DNA of 54,165 bases from Tannerellaceae bacterium (GTDB lineage: Bacteria; Bacteroidota; Bacteroidia; Bacteroidales; Tannerellaceae). Made by a program: the position numbers and the translations under genes. Shown here one piece after another: positions 53,714 to 54,165 of the stretch (position 1 is the stretch's first letter; each line of letters starts with the position of its first letter). The notes beneath the pieces were generated by a model. It was not told where the DNA came from and ran no database searches. It saw nothing but the letters and a program-made list of their open reading frames with translations. Location: the NCBI GenBank assembly GCA_031271045.1, contig JAISWO010000010.1:1-54165 (forward strand), read 5' to 3'.

Positions 53714-54165
53714 ATGTTGCCGCGACAAACAAAACTGATATTGAGCAATCACATCGATTTATAGACATAGTCGTCCCCAAAAACAACTGTTGTGCCGAAT
53801 CAATGATCTAATAGACTTTTCCTTTGTTCGTAAAGAGTTGATCGGCAAGTACTGTCCCGATAACGGACGTCCGGGCGAAGAACCTGTGCGTATATTCAAA
53901 TACCTATTGCTGAAGGTTATCTATGACCTGTCCTGACGGGACATAAGAGAGAAGACAGTTCCTTTTTGGGTCACAAGACCCATATAGCGATGAGCGCATC
54001 ATAAGTGCAGCCACGGTTACTTCGAGCGAGAAAGGCGACGGACAGCAGCTTCAAATCTTGATAGAAAGAGCCCATTCAAAGGAATGGAAGTAGAGACCGT
54101 GCTTGCCGATGGCGATTACCCGACGATCAAGAATTTGGGGTATACGAAAGGGAATGATATATAGC
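53714..54165 (+). pseudogene. Decayed IS1182-family transposase
   Basis: Conserved IS1182-type fragments survive in more than one frame: NDLIDFSFVRKELIG, then KYCPDNGRPGEEPVRIFKYL ending in a stop near 53938, then out of frame TRPI-type GHKTHIAMSDER-like sequence, and in frame again MEVETVLADGDYP and IKNLGYTKGNDI at the window edge. The N-terminal MLPRQTKLILSN leads into stops (53759-53770). At least two frameshifts and an internal deletion (a full transposase is far longer) make it inactive. It may continue past the window. Confidence 0.8.

Overview
The window reads as chromosome of a Bacteroidales bacterium, possibly close to Tannerella or Parabacteroides. The reasons are: at least 17 gene starts are preceded by the Bacteroidetes -7 promoter element TAnnTTTG; the glutamine synthetase is type III; and there are Bacteroidetes-type families (DUF4924, DUF4271, DUF4369-TlpA, DUF6261-like, OmpA porins) and the order DUF4271-hemD-rnpA-yidD. 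The species assignment is inference. No tRNA, rRNA, CRISPR array or phage module was seen.

Layout. 1-5200: a tandem repeat array, then a leftward nitrogen-assimilation block (porin, P-II protein, ammonium channel, GSIII). 5530-8390: a rightward operon (hypothetical, rsmI, coiled-coil lipoprotein, HAD phosphatase). 8480-22260: leftward genes for a thioredoxin-like lipoprotein, a two-gene unit with a DUF6261-like protein, prfC-rfbD-DUF4924, pyruvate:ferredoxin oxidoreductase, an AAA ATPase, and trxB with a GH10-like hydrolase. 22800-30290: a compact leftward run (sugar-phosphate transferase, ruvX, def, carboxyltransferase, biotin carrier, ftsK, lolA-like). 30420-34820: OmpA porin, then GDP-fucose and dTDP-glucose synthesis genes (rfbA-fcl-gmd). 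34960-37410: a lipoprotein and a second DUF6261-like gene. 37460-43880: a translationally coupled glycan operon with two unusual fusion proteins. 43980-46070: DUF4271-hemD-rnpA-yidD. 46140-48560: an AT-rich cassette (ECF sigma factor, membrane protein, hydrolase with a paired EF-hand). 48950-53230: tyrS, then a cytidylate-kinase-like/acyl-CoA-ligase/XRE-cupin operon. 53714-end: a decayed IS1182-type transposase.

The two most interesting signals are these. (1) Four intergenic tandem arrays of unrelated sequence share a strict 21- or 42-bp period (2 or 4 turns of B-DNA). Each unit carries a short dyad, and three of the arrays end about 60-75 bp upstream of a recognisable promoter; two of those three drive the window's two DUF6261-like genes. 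(2) In the glycan operon a family-4 glycosyltransferase is fused to a radical SAM/SPASM-like enzyme, and the next gene fuses a LicC-like nucleotidyltransferase to a HisC/CobD-like PLP enzyme. Together they suggest an undescribed activated amino-phosphate building block for a surface glycan.
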